A stretch of DNA of 64,000 nucleotides from Chalara sp. BL73 (taxonomy: Eukaryota > Ascomycota > Leotiomycetes > Helotiales), in the NCBI GenBank assembly GCA_918026815.1, contig CAKJVC010000065.1, positions 1 through 64,000 of the forward strand. Reading direction: 5' to 3'. Shown piece after piece: positions 43,380 to 54,970 of the stretch. Position 1 is the first letter of the stretch. Each line of letters begins with the position of its first letter. Position numbers and translations under genes: made by a program. The notes beneath the pieces were generated by a model, which saw nothing but the letters and a program-made list of their open reading frames with translations, did no database searches and was not told the origin of the DNA.

Positions 43380-43840
43380 GTCTACACTGATTCGACATGG
43401 AGCACTGAACACGACAGGAAGTCAGTCCAAAGAATGGCGGTAGTACGGAATAGGGGAGCCTGTTCCTGGTTCTCAAATAGACAAAAGTCAATAGCTCTGA
43501 GCTCTATGGAGGCCGAGATTATGGCTGCGTCGGAAGGAGCCAAAAAGGTACTGTGGCTGAACAAGCTGAGAGTCGACTTGAACGAGAATCACTCTTTTGT
43601 CCCTACGCTGTACTGCGACAACCAAGGTGCAGTAACGCTTTTACACGACACTAAGTTCCACCGGAAAGCAAAGCACATAGAGATCAGATATCTATTCATT
43701 AGAGAGGAACTGGTTCAGAAGAAAGCTTGTGATACAGCACATTAAAAGAGCCAAACAGCCAGCCGATATACTGACCAAGCAGCTGCCGGTCGAAGCCTAT
43801 GAGAGGCACAAAAGAGTTCTGGGAACGCGAGCATAGAAAT
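43380..43840 (+). mobile_element. Ty1/Copia retrotransposon fragment, RNase H region with frameshift
   Basis: The frame reads WSTEHDRKSVQRMAVVRNRG, SRQKSIALSS-type motif NRQKSIALSSMEAEIMAASE, LYCDNQGAVTLLHD, KFHRKAKHIEIRYLFIREEL. It then shifts near 43727 to ADILTKQLPVEAYERHKRVLG and stops at TAG 43837. This is the classical RNase H end of a Copia polyprotein. The upstream polyprotein is missing; a TIR-like end of repeat F lies just before it (43333-43378). Confidence 0.85.
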
Positions 43841-44033
43841 GGTTAGAGGGTACTCTTGTACTGCAATATGGAAGGGTTATGGCCTATAAGGTGCTGAACT
43901 CCACAGGAGACGTAGGCACCACAATAAGTGCGCAGGTGCTATTGTTGCAGGAGTTAATGAGGCATGAATCAACAGTCTATTCTATTCAGGAAAGCCACAG
44001 GTTGAAGCAAGGAGACCTGTCACCTAGGGGGAG

Positions 44034-44218
44034 TGTTAGGATTTGAGGATCCAGGGTAGCTGACATGTCTCTGACTACGTGGGGAACGCTAGCGCTGAAG
44101 ACTTTTCACACACACAAATTACTAGAACACACTTCATACACGTATCATATACAGACAACAGTAGAGAGCTTGTCCCCAACAACTTCTGATCATCATTGTG
44201 TATTTCACGTTCTATCAC
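44034..44218 (+). mobile_element. 3' LTR of Copia family E (185 bp)
   Basis: It follows a polypurine tract CTAGGGGGAG and starts TGTTAGGATTTGAGGATCCA, ending CACGTTCTATCA. The solo LTR at 32627-32813 and remnants at 9766, 23391 and 23591 belong to the same family. Confidence 0.82.
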
Positions 44219-44266
44219 TCTTCAATCAATCAATTCTTATGATTTGACAAGAAGGTCCTAGTTCAT

Positions 44267-47200
44267 CTAACTATATTTAGGCCCTCCACGGAAATTCATA
44301 CTAGCCAGGTCAAACTCGAAAAATGTTACATGACCAGATGCACGTCCCAGGACAAGGATATTGCTACGAACAGCTGAAATTCCCGTTCGATAAGCAAAAG
44401 GCAGCCAAAGAACGTTTTCCATCTCTTGAGCGACCCAACTCTCTTTTACAAATATTTTGCTTATAAGCTTTGGTTGGGGAGTATTAGCGCTGGAGGTAGG
44501 AGAACAGATGTCTAATTTTCCTCTATTTGTCTCTAGGTATTGGCCATCGCTAGAGAAGGATAGCTCGTAAACACATACGTCGATCTCGAGGGTCTGCAGC
44601 GAAGCTCCCGTGGCCGAGTCCCAAAGCCTGACTGTCATATCGTTGGATGCGGATGCTATCAGCTTGCCGTCTGGCGAGAAGGTAACGGTGCTGACTGAGT
44701 TAGAGTGACCTTCAAGGGTATGCAGCGAAGCTCCCGTGGTCGAGTCCCAGAGCCTAATGGTCTTGTCGCCAGATGCAGACGCTACCAGCTTGCCGTCTGG
44801 CGAGAAGTCGACAGCGCTAACCCAACCCGAGTGACCCTTAAGGGACTGTAACAAAGCTCCCGTGGCCGAGTCCCAAAGCTTAACGGTCTTATCGCTAGGT
44901 GCAGACGCTACTATATTGCCGTCTGGCGAGAAGGTAACGGCGCTGACCAAGCCGGAGTGGCCGTCGAGGGTCTGCAGCGAAGCTCCCGTGGTCGAGTCCC
45001 AAAGCCTAATGGTCTTGTCGCCGGACGCGGATGCCACTAGCTTACCGTCTGGCGAGAAGGTAACGGCGCTCACCAAGTCGGAGTGGCCTTCAAGGGTCTG
45101 CAGCGAAGCTCCCGTGGTCGAGTCCCAGACCCTAATGGTCTTGTCGCTGGATGCGGACGCCAGCAGCTTGCCGTCCGACGAGAAGGCGACAGCATCGACC
45201 GAATCCAAGTGGCCCTCGAGCGTCTGTAGCAAAGGGCTCCAATTATTTTGTACTTTCGGCTGCCTACAGATCCAACTAGGCATCTGGTCCTTAAACTGTT
45301 GTCGAACTATACTCATCTCTGGCGAAAATACAAGAGCCGAACAATATGTTTGAAGGGGCGCCTCTTCAATTAATGATCGATTATTTAGGGCGAACCGTTT
45401 TGCATCATGGATAAACGCGTGCAGGTAGGGACTTTCGTCAGCCTTAATAACCATGTGTTAGTTGGGATGTCCATAAGTTCGCTTGAGCTGTACGTACCAT
45501 ACTATAGACTCTAAGGAAGTTATGGCAAGAATACCCTCGGAAGTCTTTCTCATCAAGCTAAGGGCCTCGAGCCAGTGGAGTAAGTGTTCCCGTAGGAATA
45601 AGTGAAGTTGGCCATTGTCACAGAGTTCGACCGCACTTCTCTGAAGATGCCCACGCCAGTACCGGCATGCATACTGAACATCCAAAGGAAGCCATTTCTC
45701 TACCTTGCTCTTCTCTACCTCGGAGGCAAGCGCTCCCGGAAGTCGAAGATCACATATGTCCCTCCGCAGGTGTTTTGACATGAGCTTAAGACAGTGCAGA
45801 AACAGATCGTTGTGTGCTGCTTTCTCATCGATCCAGAACTGAGGATCTGCGCATCTTTTCTTGTCAAAGAGGAAGTCACGGAAAGAAAGATGGAACAGCT
45901 GCGTAGGAGAGTTTTCGTCTTCGGGGACATTCAGAACAGAGCGTAGAGGTTCCAATGTCTCATTCATCTCATTTGATGACACAGCAACCAGTTCGGTCAG
46001 AGCCGTGGCTGAAAGTGTGTCGAAGAGGGTGATGATAGCTCCAACAATCTGCTTGAAAAGTTTAGCAATATCTTCTCTGTCCTCATCATGGCCTTCCGTG
46101 ATTAGATTTTTCAAAACCAACTTATACATCCCGTCAAGCTCTTTCGTGAACGAATGGCTAGTGGAGCTTACCTGAAGCATTTCAGAGAGGCGGCTTTTTG
46201 GAAACGGGGATTTGTCGAGAAAACGGCACACTGTTGCGGCGTAGATGAAAAGTCGACCGGCTTTCTGAACGAGTCTCTGAATATCCTCCTCGCTTGGCCA
46301 GTCTTTCTCAAGTGAGCGTTTTATACTGATTTTAACTAGCTCGTGTCTTAAGAAAATGGAGATATCATGTTCGATAACCAACTGGGGGATAGAATGGAGC
46401 ATCAGGTCGTGGTGAGCGATTTCAGGTATTTCACGGAAGCCGAGACGGATAGGTGTTTCTGGTCTGCTGGTGATGAAGACTCGCACTTTTATAATCTTTA
46501 GATCCTTCACCTCAGTAAGGAGTCGAAGAATCGCAGGAAGACCTTCGTCGCTTTCACATTCATCTAGGGCATCAATCACGAAAACAAGGACCACAGATGG
46601 AGCCAGCTCCTTACCCAGCATCAAGAGAGGTTGAAGGATAAGGTGCTTCCACTGATTATCCATAGGTTGCTGGCCAATATCGCCATGCTTAGTTATGGTA
46701 TCGCAGACGTGGCGTTTGAGATCAGGCAACACCTCTGTCAGCTGGACGGCGAGAGTAGTAAAGAATGCAGTGGCGTCACCCAGGTCCTTCTTGCCTTTAG
46801 AGAAGAAGAAACTCGCTCCAAGACGTCCTCTTTCGTAAAAGCGGTGGGCAATCGTACGAGCGATGGTAGACTTTCCGGTGCCAGCCATGCCGTTGAGACA
46901 GAAGATGCACTCGCCACCGTCACCCTCGCCCCAATCCTGGATCTGGTTGAGGATCTCAACTCGGGTACCTTCGAGGCATTCAGGAGGAGGCGACTCCTTC
47001 TTTCTAAAAGTATTGAAAGCGGCATCCTCTGCACGAGGGAGTTTTCCTAGCAGCTGGGTTTGACCGATGTTCTAGAAAGAATTGTAAGCATAAGTGTAAA
47101 CCCATTGAAAGAAGTTCTTGCCTCGACACCAGCATTAGTTTCTACCAGCAAAGCCCAAGATTTATTAGCCTGACGTCGAAGTTCGGATACCTTATCGTCA

Positions 47201-48617
47201 ATCACTGTCAAAGTATAGCCGTCAAGAGTGCTTAGATCTTTGTTAATGCATTCCTCGGTCTTCTTCAAATCTGCTAGCATAACTTTCCAGTCATCGGCAA
47301 TCACAACATCCCTCAAAAGCGGAATAGTCCAGAACGCGAGTATTGTTGGGCGAGTTGGATTTGATACTGCAATATTTGAGAATAAAGCTCGAGGGTTTTG
47401 GCTTTGACAGAGGCATTGAGATCTCGAAGAGGTTGTGATGTGCTACACCATTGGATTAGCATCTGCTAAATATGAAAGCATTTGTCGAGGGTCCTGAGAA
47501 CACAAAAACCTGATTTCACAATTTAAGGGACACTTTTATCTTAAGTCCAAATTAAAAAGCAGGCATAGTAATCTCTCAAAGCCTCCGGAGTGTTTTACGA
47601 AGTTCATCAAGTACTTTTGACCTGGCATTAGTGGTGCAAGGGTGTAGACTCCAAGGTAGGTATCCTCTATAACTTTGCACCGGACAAGAAGGTCTGAAAT
47701 GTCTCCGAGGCCGTCCATAGCGTTATCGTCCTGTGTGACTGGGTTCAGAAGGACCTGTGAAGAAGATATCAGCACCGTAAAGTGGAAAGCAATCGATATG
47801 TAGATACGTACCGGTAGGACAACCAAGACTCCAGCCCATGCCAGCGCAGCATGCGGCTCCGCACCAACTGCAGACCCAATGAAATCCTTAACAGAGAGAA
47901 TCGTGTGAACAATCTTGCCGACCTGTTCTTTAATGACAACTTCCTTCCCGCCCACAGTAATCTTTAGTCGAGAATTTTGTATATCATGGAGCTTGCGATC
48001 AACCAGCTTTTGGAGCTGCGTTTCCCTGTCCACGCCTCCAACGCTTGGTTTTTCTCCTCGACCTGCTAACGTCCGTTTACCAAATGAATCTGTGCATAGC
48101 CTGTTAGCATAAGTTCTATTAGTGGCAAGAAGTAGTATCTGATGCCTTCCAACCAGAAGAAATCAAATTCCGCATTGACATACCTTGTGGATGTTGGTCC
48201 TGCGATGCCCGCAGGTCCCTCTCGTAAGCATCTATAAGCTTCATTCCAAAGGTTTTCCGGCCCCAAGTCCTCCGCAGGTGGATACATGGCGGGAATATTT
48301 CGCAATGGTGTAACATCGACTGTCAGCTCTGGCTCAAGGTTGGATTGTTCATTCGTGAGATACTTCGGTCTCGAGTCCCCTACCACCGTAGGAAAGGGAT
48401 CCGCGGGGCTCGCGTGCAACAGTGCAGGAGCATCAGTTGTGTCTGCCGTGGGCTTGGAGGATTCCTCAGCAGGCCCTGTCTTAACACAAAGAACGTTAGC
48501 ATCTCAGCTAAGGTACAGGTTAAGAGTTATAGTCACCGTTGTCTTAGCCCCCTTGCCTTTGCTCTTGGCAGATCGTCCCACAGGCAAAAATTGTTTGGCA
48601 CGTTCTCGGGAAAACAT
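44267..48617 (-). CDS. NLR-type protein: NACHT_N-like domain, NACHT NTPase, WD40 repeats
   Basis: Minus-strand multi-exon gene, probable start ATG 48617 (MFSRERAKQFLPVG). Exons carry ENLWNEAYRCLRE (about 48260-48220) and QLQKLVDRKLHDIQ to AALAWAGVLVVLPV (48020-47820, NACHT_N-like). The NACHT domain follows: GMAGTGKST (Walker A, about 46890), VFVIDALDECESDEG (Walker B, about 46580) and VFITSRPETP (about 46470). A 51-nt intron at 45443-45493 (GTACAG...CTAAC...TAAG) removes an apparent in-frame stop and joins the NACHT part to five near-identical 42-residue WD40 repeats plus one degenerate (45240-44540), ending at 44267. Fungal NLRs of this class (HET-E/HET-D-like architecture) sense non-self and trigger cell death. 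It looks potentially functional; the effector type of the N-terminus is not certain. Confidence 0.85.
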
Positions 48618-49967
48618 ATCTACGACCTTTGTAGAAAGCCCAGCGATCTGCAAACGACAACCTACGTTTAACACGCCGCTGGTGAAGGTGGCTCGATGAT
48701 TGAAAAGCTGTCCTAAATATGCCAGGACCGAAAGGCCTGTTTAGGTCTCGTGGAGTGCGTGAATGTGGGGTGACGTCCGTAGCGCAAGCCTTGTGAGGCT
48801 ATATTAGCCGCTAATCAGGTACGGAATAATTTCGTATGCAGGGCATGGGAGAGTGGGCTTACCATGCCAGGACCTAACAACGCCCTCTGAATAGAAGATA
48901 AAGTCCACGCCAATATATATTTCAATCCAGGGAATATCGACGACCAAACTGCAGAAGACTGCGGTCCAGACCGCGGAACCGACAGTAAGCGAGCCTCTGA
49001 CACTAATACACGTGTCAAGCCATAGTGACATCCATCGAACCAGGCTGTAATATGAGCTGGACTGATGAACTTTCCCCGATTGGGAATTACGGAAATACTT
49101 TTGGCCGGGGGACAGCATGCCTAATCAAATACAGTTGTGAGAGTACCGGATTATTAAAGTATCCGACATCCTCTGCGAAAAGCGCTTGAAGTGTACTGCG
49201 CAGCCGGGGCGGCGACTCAACTTGTAAACCTGCCCTGAACATGCCATTGTATTTACGACAGCCATTTAATGAAGCCATAAGGTTGGGGGGTAGGAAACAA
49301 GATTGGTGATGACTTACGCAGACGATGTCGTTGCGATGACACAATCATTCCAGCCTGCGCGGTTCGCGATGTGGCAGTATTAATAATCCCGCGTTTCGGA
49401 AGGCTGATATCTACCGCGCCGCAACTGAGCGCAGCATTCTCTATCCTGTAATTGTATCCCGTTATCCCTAATCCTCGCCAGGGGATCGCTAGTGTAACTT
49501 TAACGACTTCGGCCTTCAAGATAAGATGTACACGGCTTGCCAAAACCATTGCCCTTCCTGTTGCACGAACCACGGTGGAGTGTATCCCCGTCCCTGTCTC
49601 GTCGTCTACCACCCACGGCCTAATCAACAAGCCTTTATTCAAATAAGTCACCCCATCGGTGAGCGGAACCCGGAGATAGCACTAGAGACGCGCGAACGTT
49701 GCAAGCGCAAGGAGCAGAAGCACTCATGGTTAAAGTCCAAGCGGGCCAACATCTCTCAACTCTTCTGGATCAAGGCCTCGAAGCGTACCCTTTGCGAGAT
49801 ATGCCAGAACTACCAAGTGGGAGAAGAACAGCAACTCAGGATCGTTCCACCATCTTAGGTCTGTATAGTCTCGATGAAGCCAGGTAGTCCTTTCTCGCAC
49901 CAAATATATCAATGCACCATTCTATTAAGGCGCATAAGCTTTGCTGTAACCAGCTTCCCCTCGGTTG
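48618..49967. other. No supported gene; relic coding-like segments on the minus strand
   Basis: Minus-strand frames at 49120-48810, 49340-49090 and 49650-49255 have protein-like composition, with a possible exon structure around LFAEDVGYFNNP and GYNYRIENAALSCGAVDISL. The family is not recognised and the frames do not join cleanly. 49680-49890 resembles inverted 22960-23150. I treat the segment as a decayed gene of unknown type. Confidence 0.3.
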
Positions 49968-50096
49968 CAGTTAGTTTATCTGCTAGACTGACAAGCATAC
50001 TTTTGATATCAATACGTCACTGTTTCTATTACATTGCAATCACGTGTTCTTACCTGTTATATTGCAATCCCTCCTGTTGCCCTTTATTTGTCACAA
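49968..50096 (+). mobile_element. LTR family D, 3' part
   Basis: AGTTTATCTGCTAGACTGAC to CTTTATTTGTCACA matches the second half of 38993-39293 with few differences. The 5' half is missing. Confidence 0.75.
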
Positions 50097-51017
50097 TTTG
50101 GCTGTTCCCCCCCTGCTCTATTATGAGTATCGGTCTCTCTCCAAGTTTCGGGACTATAGCACGAAGGTACTATCAAAAAAGAATATGATTCCAAATTTTA
50201 AAGATATAGAGCAAAAGGAAACCTACGTGCCGAGTTTATCCGGACAGAAGGGAAAGCACACAAAATCTCCACGCGAATTTATTACGACTACATAATATAG
50301 TATTTACTGCAGCGCGTCGCATTACAGTATAATGTACATTATACCGTATTCAGACAAATTGTGGCTCAGACAAGTGTCACGTTCTTCCAGAAACTTCCAT
50401 AGCTGCCGCGTACTTGCCTCTCACTCTACCTTGAGCCGCTGAATCGTGTGCAACCCCTTCTCACCGAAGTAAAGTTATGACCGACCGCGCCATGAGGCCT
50501 GCGGGGGTGCTTCTTATGGCGGCTATCGAGTATTGGCTCACGCGTTTCCGGAGCATGCCCGCGTCCCGCCCGCTTGCTGACTATTTTGCTAACTATTATA
50601 GCCATTTTCTAGCTTCCTTGATATATCACCCACCTTCTGGAAGGCAATCTTCGCCGTAAAGCCCCGGACACTAGTGATCGCAAGGAAGCGGCCTAGTGCA
50701 GCGCTTATTCCATGGAAGACGGTTACATGGCGCCGAACAGGGCATTGTGCACTCTCCATTGGGTGTCTTATATTGTTGTAAGTGTAGTGGTGGTGATAGC
50801 AGTGGCTAGGATGGAGTCGTGGAAGGGGGCGGGGGTTAAGTGTGGCGGACAGCTATACTTCATTAGAAGTTCGTTAATCAAAATTGCTCTTTAACTTACA
50901 GCCAATTTTGTGGGTACCAGGCTGGAAAGGCACTCATCAAATCGTAGGCACCTCGTTAAAGGACGGCACCTTCGCGGATATGTACCGTAGAAAGTGACGG
51001 TACCCTTTTTTTAACGG
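50097..51017. other. No supported gene
   Basis: Short ORFs only. ATTCCAAATTTTAAAGATAT near 50189 recalls part of repeat F (10255). The 3' flank of the HET-TPR-ankyrin gene lies at the right end. Confidence 0.4.
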
Positions 51018-53975
51018 TTATGGTGCTGTCAGAACCGCATCTCCTGGTTCTGAATGAATGAAGTCTATTACTCCAGTCTGACCACTCATACCCTCCAAGT
51101 CGACATCGGCCTTCTCTGTTGCAAGTAGCAGCTTGACGATAGCCTCGTGTCCTCTCGCGGCGGCCCACGACAGCGGCGTCCAACCACGCTGATCCTTCAA
51201 GTTAATATCAACTTTCCCCGTCGAAAGTAGCAGCTTGACGACAGCAGCGTGTCCACTCGCGGCGACCCACGACAGCGGCGTCCGACCATGCTGATCCTTT
51301 GAGTCAATATCGACTTTTCCGTCGCAAATAGCAGCTTAACGACGGCCTCGTGTCCGCCCCAGGCAGCAGCATACAACAGCGGCCTCCAACCAATGTCACT
51401 CTCAGAGTTGACATCGACCTTCCTTGTCCCAAGTAGCAGCTTGACGACGGCCTCATGCCCTTTCTCGGCAGCATACGACAGCGGCGTCCGATAATGTTTC
51501 ATATCCTTCAAGTCGACATGGACCTTCCCTGTCGCAAGTAGCAGCTTGACGACAGCCTCATGCCCGTTCTCGGCGGCATACAACAGCGGCGTCCGACTGG
51601 AGTGACTATACAACAGCGGCCGGGATTCGGAGGTCATCGAGTCGACATCAGCCCTTCCCGTCGCAAGCAGCAGCTTGACGACGGCCCCATGCCCGTTCTC
51701 GGCAGCATACGACAGCGGGGTCCGACGGAAGATACCCTTCGAGTCGACATTGATCTTCCCTGTCGCGAGTAGCAGCTTGACGACAGCCTCATGCCCATTC
51801 TTAGCGGCATATGACAGTGGCGTCTGACCATAGTCAGGCTTCGAGTCGATATCGACCTTCCCTGTCGCATGCAGCAGCTTGACGACGGCCTCGTGCCCTC
51901 TCGCGGCGGCATACGACAGCGGCGTCCGACCATGCTGATCCTTTGAGTCAATATCGACTTTCCCTGTCGCAAGTAGCATCTTGACGACGGCCCCGTGCCC
52001 GCCCGCGGCGGCATACGATAGCGGCGTCCGACCAAAGTCACGCTTCGAGTCGGTGTTGACTTTCCTTGTCGCAAGTAGTAGCTTGACAACGGCCTCACAC
52101 CCGATCGCAGCCGCCCTTGACAGCGGCGTCCAGCCGTCGCCATCCTTCGACTCGGTATCGGCTCCTTTGTCGAGCAGCAGCTTGACGACCGCCTCGTTGC
52201 CCTCCTCAGTGGCCCACGACAGCGGTGTCTGGCCGCGCTTCTTATACTTTGCCTCAACGGCGACTGCCTTGTCGTCGACAAGTAGATCATCCATTACCCT
52301 CAGTGCCTCCTCATCCGCCTCTCTCCACGCGCCGTGACCCAGGTAGGTTTTGTCCACGCTTCTTAATGCTGTCGCAATCCCATAAATGTCTACAGCTTTT
52401 CGGATGTTCTTTACTGCCTCTTCATATCTTCCCACTCTGTTCAGAACCAGTCCCAAATTCCATAATCTGGTGGCTTTGTCCAGGCTATCTAGGCACTGAC
52501 ATGTTGTCACCGGACACCTTGGCACCCCTCAACTGTTTATGAAATCCGCATAGTCTTCTCCACCTTGCGATTTTCTTTGAGACTCATCCCAGTCCCAGAC
52601 AAGAACTAAATCATGCGGAAAGGTTGTTATTGAGGCCAGCCGCTTTCGCAGGTCATCTGTCCAGGGGACCGCAATCATGATAATGGTCAAAAACTCGTTG
52701 TGTCGCCTGAAGATTGTAGGCCTCGATGCTCCTTGCAGAAGACAGATGACATCTCCTTCCTTGATGGCCTTTGCCGAGGCCTGGAAGGTAAAGTGAGAGC
52801 TCTGTTTCTCTTTCGTGCCGAAATAGCTCGGCGCACTTCTCCAAGTAATGCCCACATGCTGTCTGTCATCTCGAGTAGCCTCCTCTCCGACTGTGGACAC
52901 TTCGCCAAGAACGTTGCTCTTGGCTTCAATCACCGCCACCTCCACACCGTCCCAAGTACTGACGGATATCTGTTCAGAGAGGGAGAATTTCATGAGCTTC
53001 TGAAAGACTTCTCCCCATGAGGCTTCATAGTCGACTTTTAACTCTGCTGTGCTGCGATCATCCGAGCTCATACCGAGCAAGGCATAAACCTTGTCGAGAG
53101 GGACGGTAACCTTGCGGGTGTGGTACATGTCCACCGGCTCGCTTAGAGGGCGGATACATAGAGAGAACCTGCCTGGCCGAATTTTTTCGTATCCTTCTTT
53201 TTTAGGCCGTTCGTATCTGGGCCGGAATATGGCACCTCTTATGAGATAGACTATCGGAGGGATCACACCCTGCAGGTGTGGGCGCGTTTTGTAGGACAGG
53301 TTCAATCCACTTAAGCCTAAGCAGAACGCATATCCGTCGATCTCCGTGAGCCCACACTTGATTAGGACATTTCGGGCTGCGGCGACCTCCTGGAGGACCT
53401 GAATTGACTATGTCAATAACTCGTACTCATGTTGATGAATGTCTGCCACTTACCCAGATGCGCTGAAACCAGGGCCGCTCAAGCAGTGCGAGGATCCTTT
53501 GCTCATTCATTTCATTAACTACATCATTCGTGGACTGCGCTTCGGCAGTCTCGAGAATTACCTCGAGTGCTTCATGGCTGTTGTCCGCTGCCTCTCCAAG
53601 CCAAACAACTACACGATTTGCTTTAGAATAGATCTTCGCCATAGACTGAACCTGCCGTCCCTTTTCATCCTTGTCTTCTTGATTGATGCAAATAGCATCT
53701 ATCCATATGATCCGTTCAATAAAGCGATCTTGTAGATGCGACAGCGCCGCGTGAAGGTTTGCTCTGACGGACAGTTCATAGTCATCTATATAGATAGTCT
53801 GTTGACTGTTCTCAGGTCCCCACACGTACGACAGAGCCTCGTAGTGATAGGTGCTCCCTGATTCCAATAGAGGGCAGGTAAAGAGATGGCATCTTATGCC
53901 GGAATGCTCTTCTGAATACGGCGGAAGCCGCAGTAACCGCACACTGCCCTTCGGCAGAGGAGTATATAGTTGCAT
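51018..53975 (-). pseudogene. HET-TPR-ankyrin fusion gene with one nonsense codon and one frameshift
   Basis: Start ATG 53975; exon 1 53975-53454, intron 53453-53399 (GTAAGT...TTCAG), exon 2 from 53398. HET domain: YHYEALSYVWGPENSQQTIY, IIWIDAICINQEDKDEKGRQ, VVVWLGEAAD, RPWFQRIW joined to VLQEV, then VYALLGMSSDDR. After DYADFINS an in-frame TGA (52529-52531) is followed, in the same frame, by CQCLDSLDKATRLWNLGLVL, a TPR-like helix pair (GRYEEAVKNIRKAVDIYG), and eleven ankyrin repeats with nearly uniform cores (TPLSYAAENGHEAVVKLLLA). At about 51320 one base is missing relative to neighbouring repeats; the last repeats continue in the next frame to 51018. Without the two lesions it would be one protein of about 950 residues. 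HET acts as the likely death effector, ankyrins as recognition surface (inference). Confidence 0.85.
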
Positions 53976-54294
53976 AGAAGTGTGGAAGGTATACTGCGGC
54001 TAGACGATTAGACAGTTACAGCCCGGGAAACGCAATATGGAGTAGCAATCAACTATGTTCGCTAAGGAACCAAAACTGATTCTCGAGGAGTGGACAGCGT
54101 AAATATGGTGTCATGTCCGCAATACGCCCGCAGTGGTGAGATTCTCGCCCAAACAAGGGCAGCGAGGAGAAAATTTCTTCCTGAGGCATCCACAAAGGCA
54201 AGATTTTCTCCTCGGCGGACGTTTGGAGGAGAGAGCCTCGTCGCTGCAGACCTAGACAAGAGGAAATCTTGCCACGGCAAATCTACAGGGGAGA

Positions 54295-54468
54295 TGTCAC
54301 GGCACGAGCTGTGGATCTACAGATACAGAGGGCAGCTGTGGTACTATACGAGAATCTATAGCTAAGGAAGGAAGAGGGGACTCGGGGAGAGCAGGCTATA
54401 TATACACGAGGAGCTCGGGGAGCTCGCCTAATATGGATTACGTGTGCTTGGGAGCACGCGACGTGACA
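54295..54468 (+). mobile_element. Small solo LTR, family A, copy 3, with target duplication
   Basis: TGTCACGGCACGAGCTGTGG to GCACGCGACGTGACA, 174 bases, flanked by a perfect 5-bp duplication GGAGA (54290-54294 and 54469-54473). An internal CTATATATACACGAGG is TATA-like. Confidence 0.88.
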
Positions 54469-54610
54469 GGAGAGACCCCGCCGCTGCACCCTGTCGTGCA
54501 CGCTGAAGCTGGGGCTGCAATGCTCTGGCGATCGAGCCTCGCAGGGTGGGCCTCTCAAGAGGATCCTCTTAAGAGCTCTTACGACGCTCAGCGTGGGAAG
54601 TGTACCTTCT

Positions 54611-54784
54611 TGTCACGGCACGCGCTGTGGATCTACAGATACAGAGGGCAACGGTGGTGCAATACGAGAATCTATAGCTGAGGAAGGAAGAGGGAGCTCG
54701 AGGAGAGCAAGCTATATATACACGAGGAGCTCGGGGAGCTCGCCTAATATGGATCACGTGTGCTTGGGAGCACGCGACGTGACA
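54611..54784 (+). mobile_element. Small solo LTR, family A, copy 4, with target duplication
   Basis: 174 bases, TGTCACGGCACGCGCTGTGG to GCACGCGACGTGACA, flanked by a perfect 5-bp duplication CTTCT (54606-54610 and 54785-54789). It lies 142 bases from copy 3 in the same orientation. Confidence 0.9.
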
Positions 54785-54791
54785 CTTCTCT

Positions 54792-54970
54792 GGCCAGAAG
54801 TGAAAAGCCAGAAGTTAAAAGCCAAAAGTTAAAAGCCAAAAGTTAAAAGCCAAAAGTTAAAAGCCAAAAGTTAAAAGCCAAAAGTTAAAAGCCAAAAGTT
54901 GAAAGCCAAAAGTTAAAAGCTAAAAGTTAAAAGCTAGGAGTGAAAAGCTAGTAGTTAAAAGCCGGAAGTG
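54792..54970. repeat. Tandem repeat, 14-bp unit, about 12 copies
   Basis: The unit AAAAGCCAAAAGTT is repeated head to tail. Edge copies are more diverged (GCCAGAAGTGAAAA, GCTAGTAGTTAAAA). It ends in GCCGGAAGTGATGGTTGCTG, which opens repeat H at this locus. Confidence 0.92.

Noticed and set aside
45455..45460. Premature stop separating NACHT and WD40 parts
   Set aside because: A GT...CTAAC...AG intron of exactly 51 nt spans it and keeps the frame, so splicing explains it better than a nonsense mutation.
51018..52290. Plus-strand and alternative-frame ORFs across the ankyrin array
   Set aside because: They mirror the repeat periodicity and have no family match; shadows of the minus-strand gene.
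54283..54757. Minus-strand ORFs rich in RAPRAPRVYIACSPRAP
   Set aside because: They are translations of the small family-A LTR and appear at every copy; not genes.
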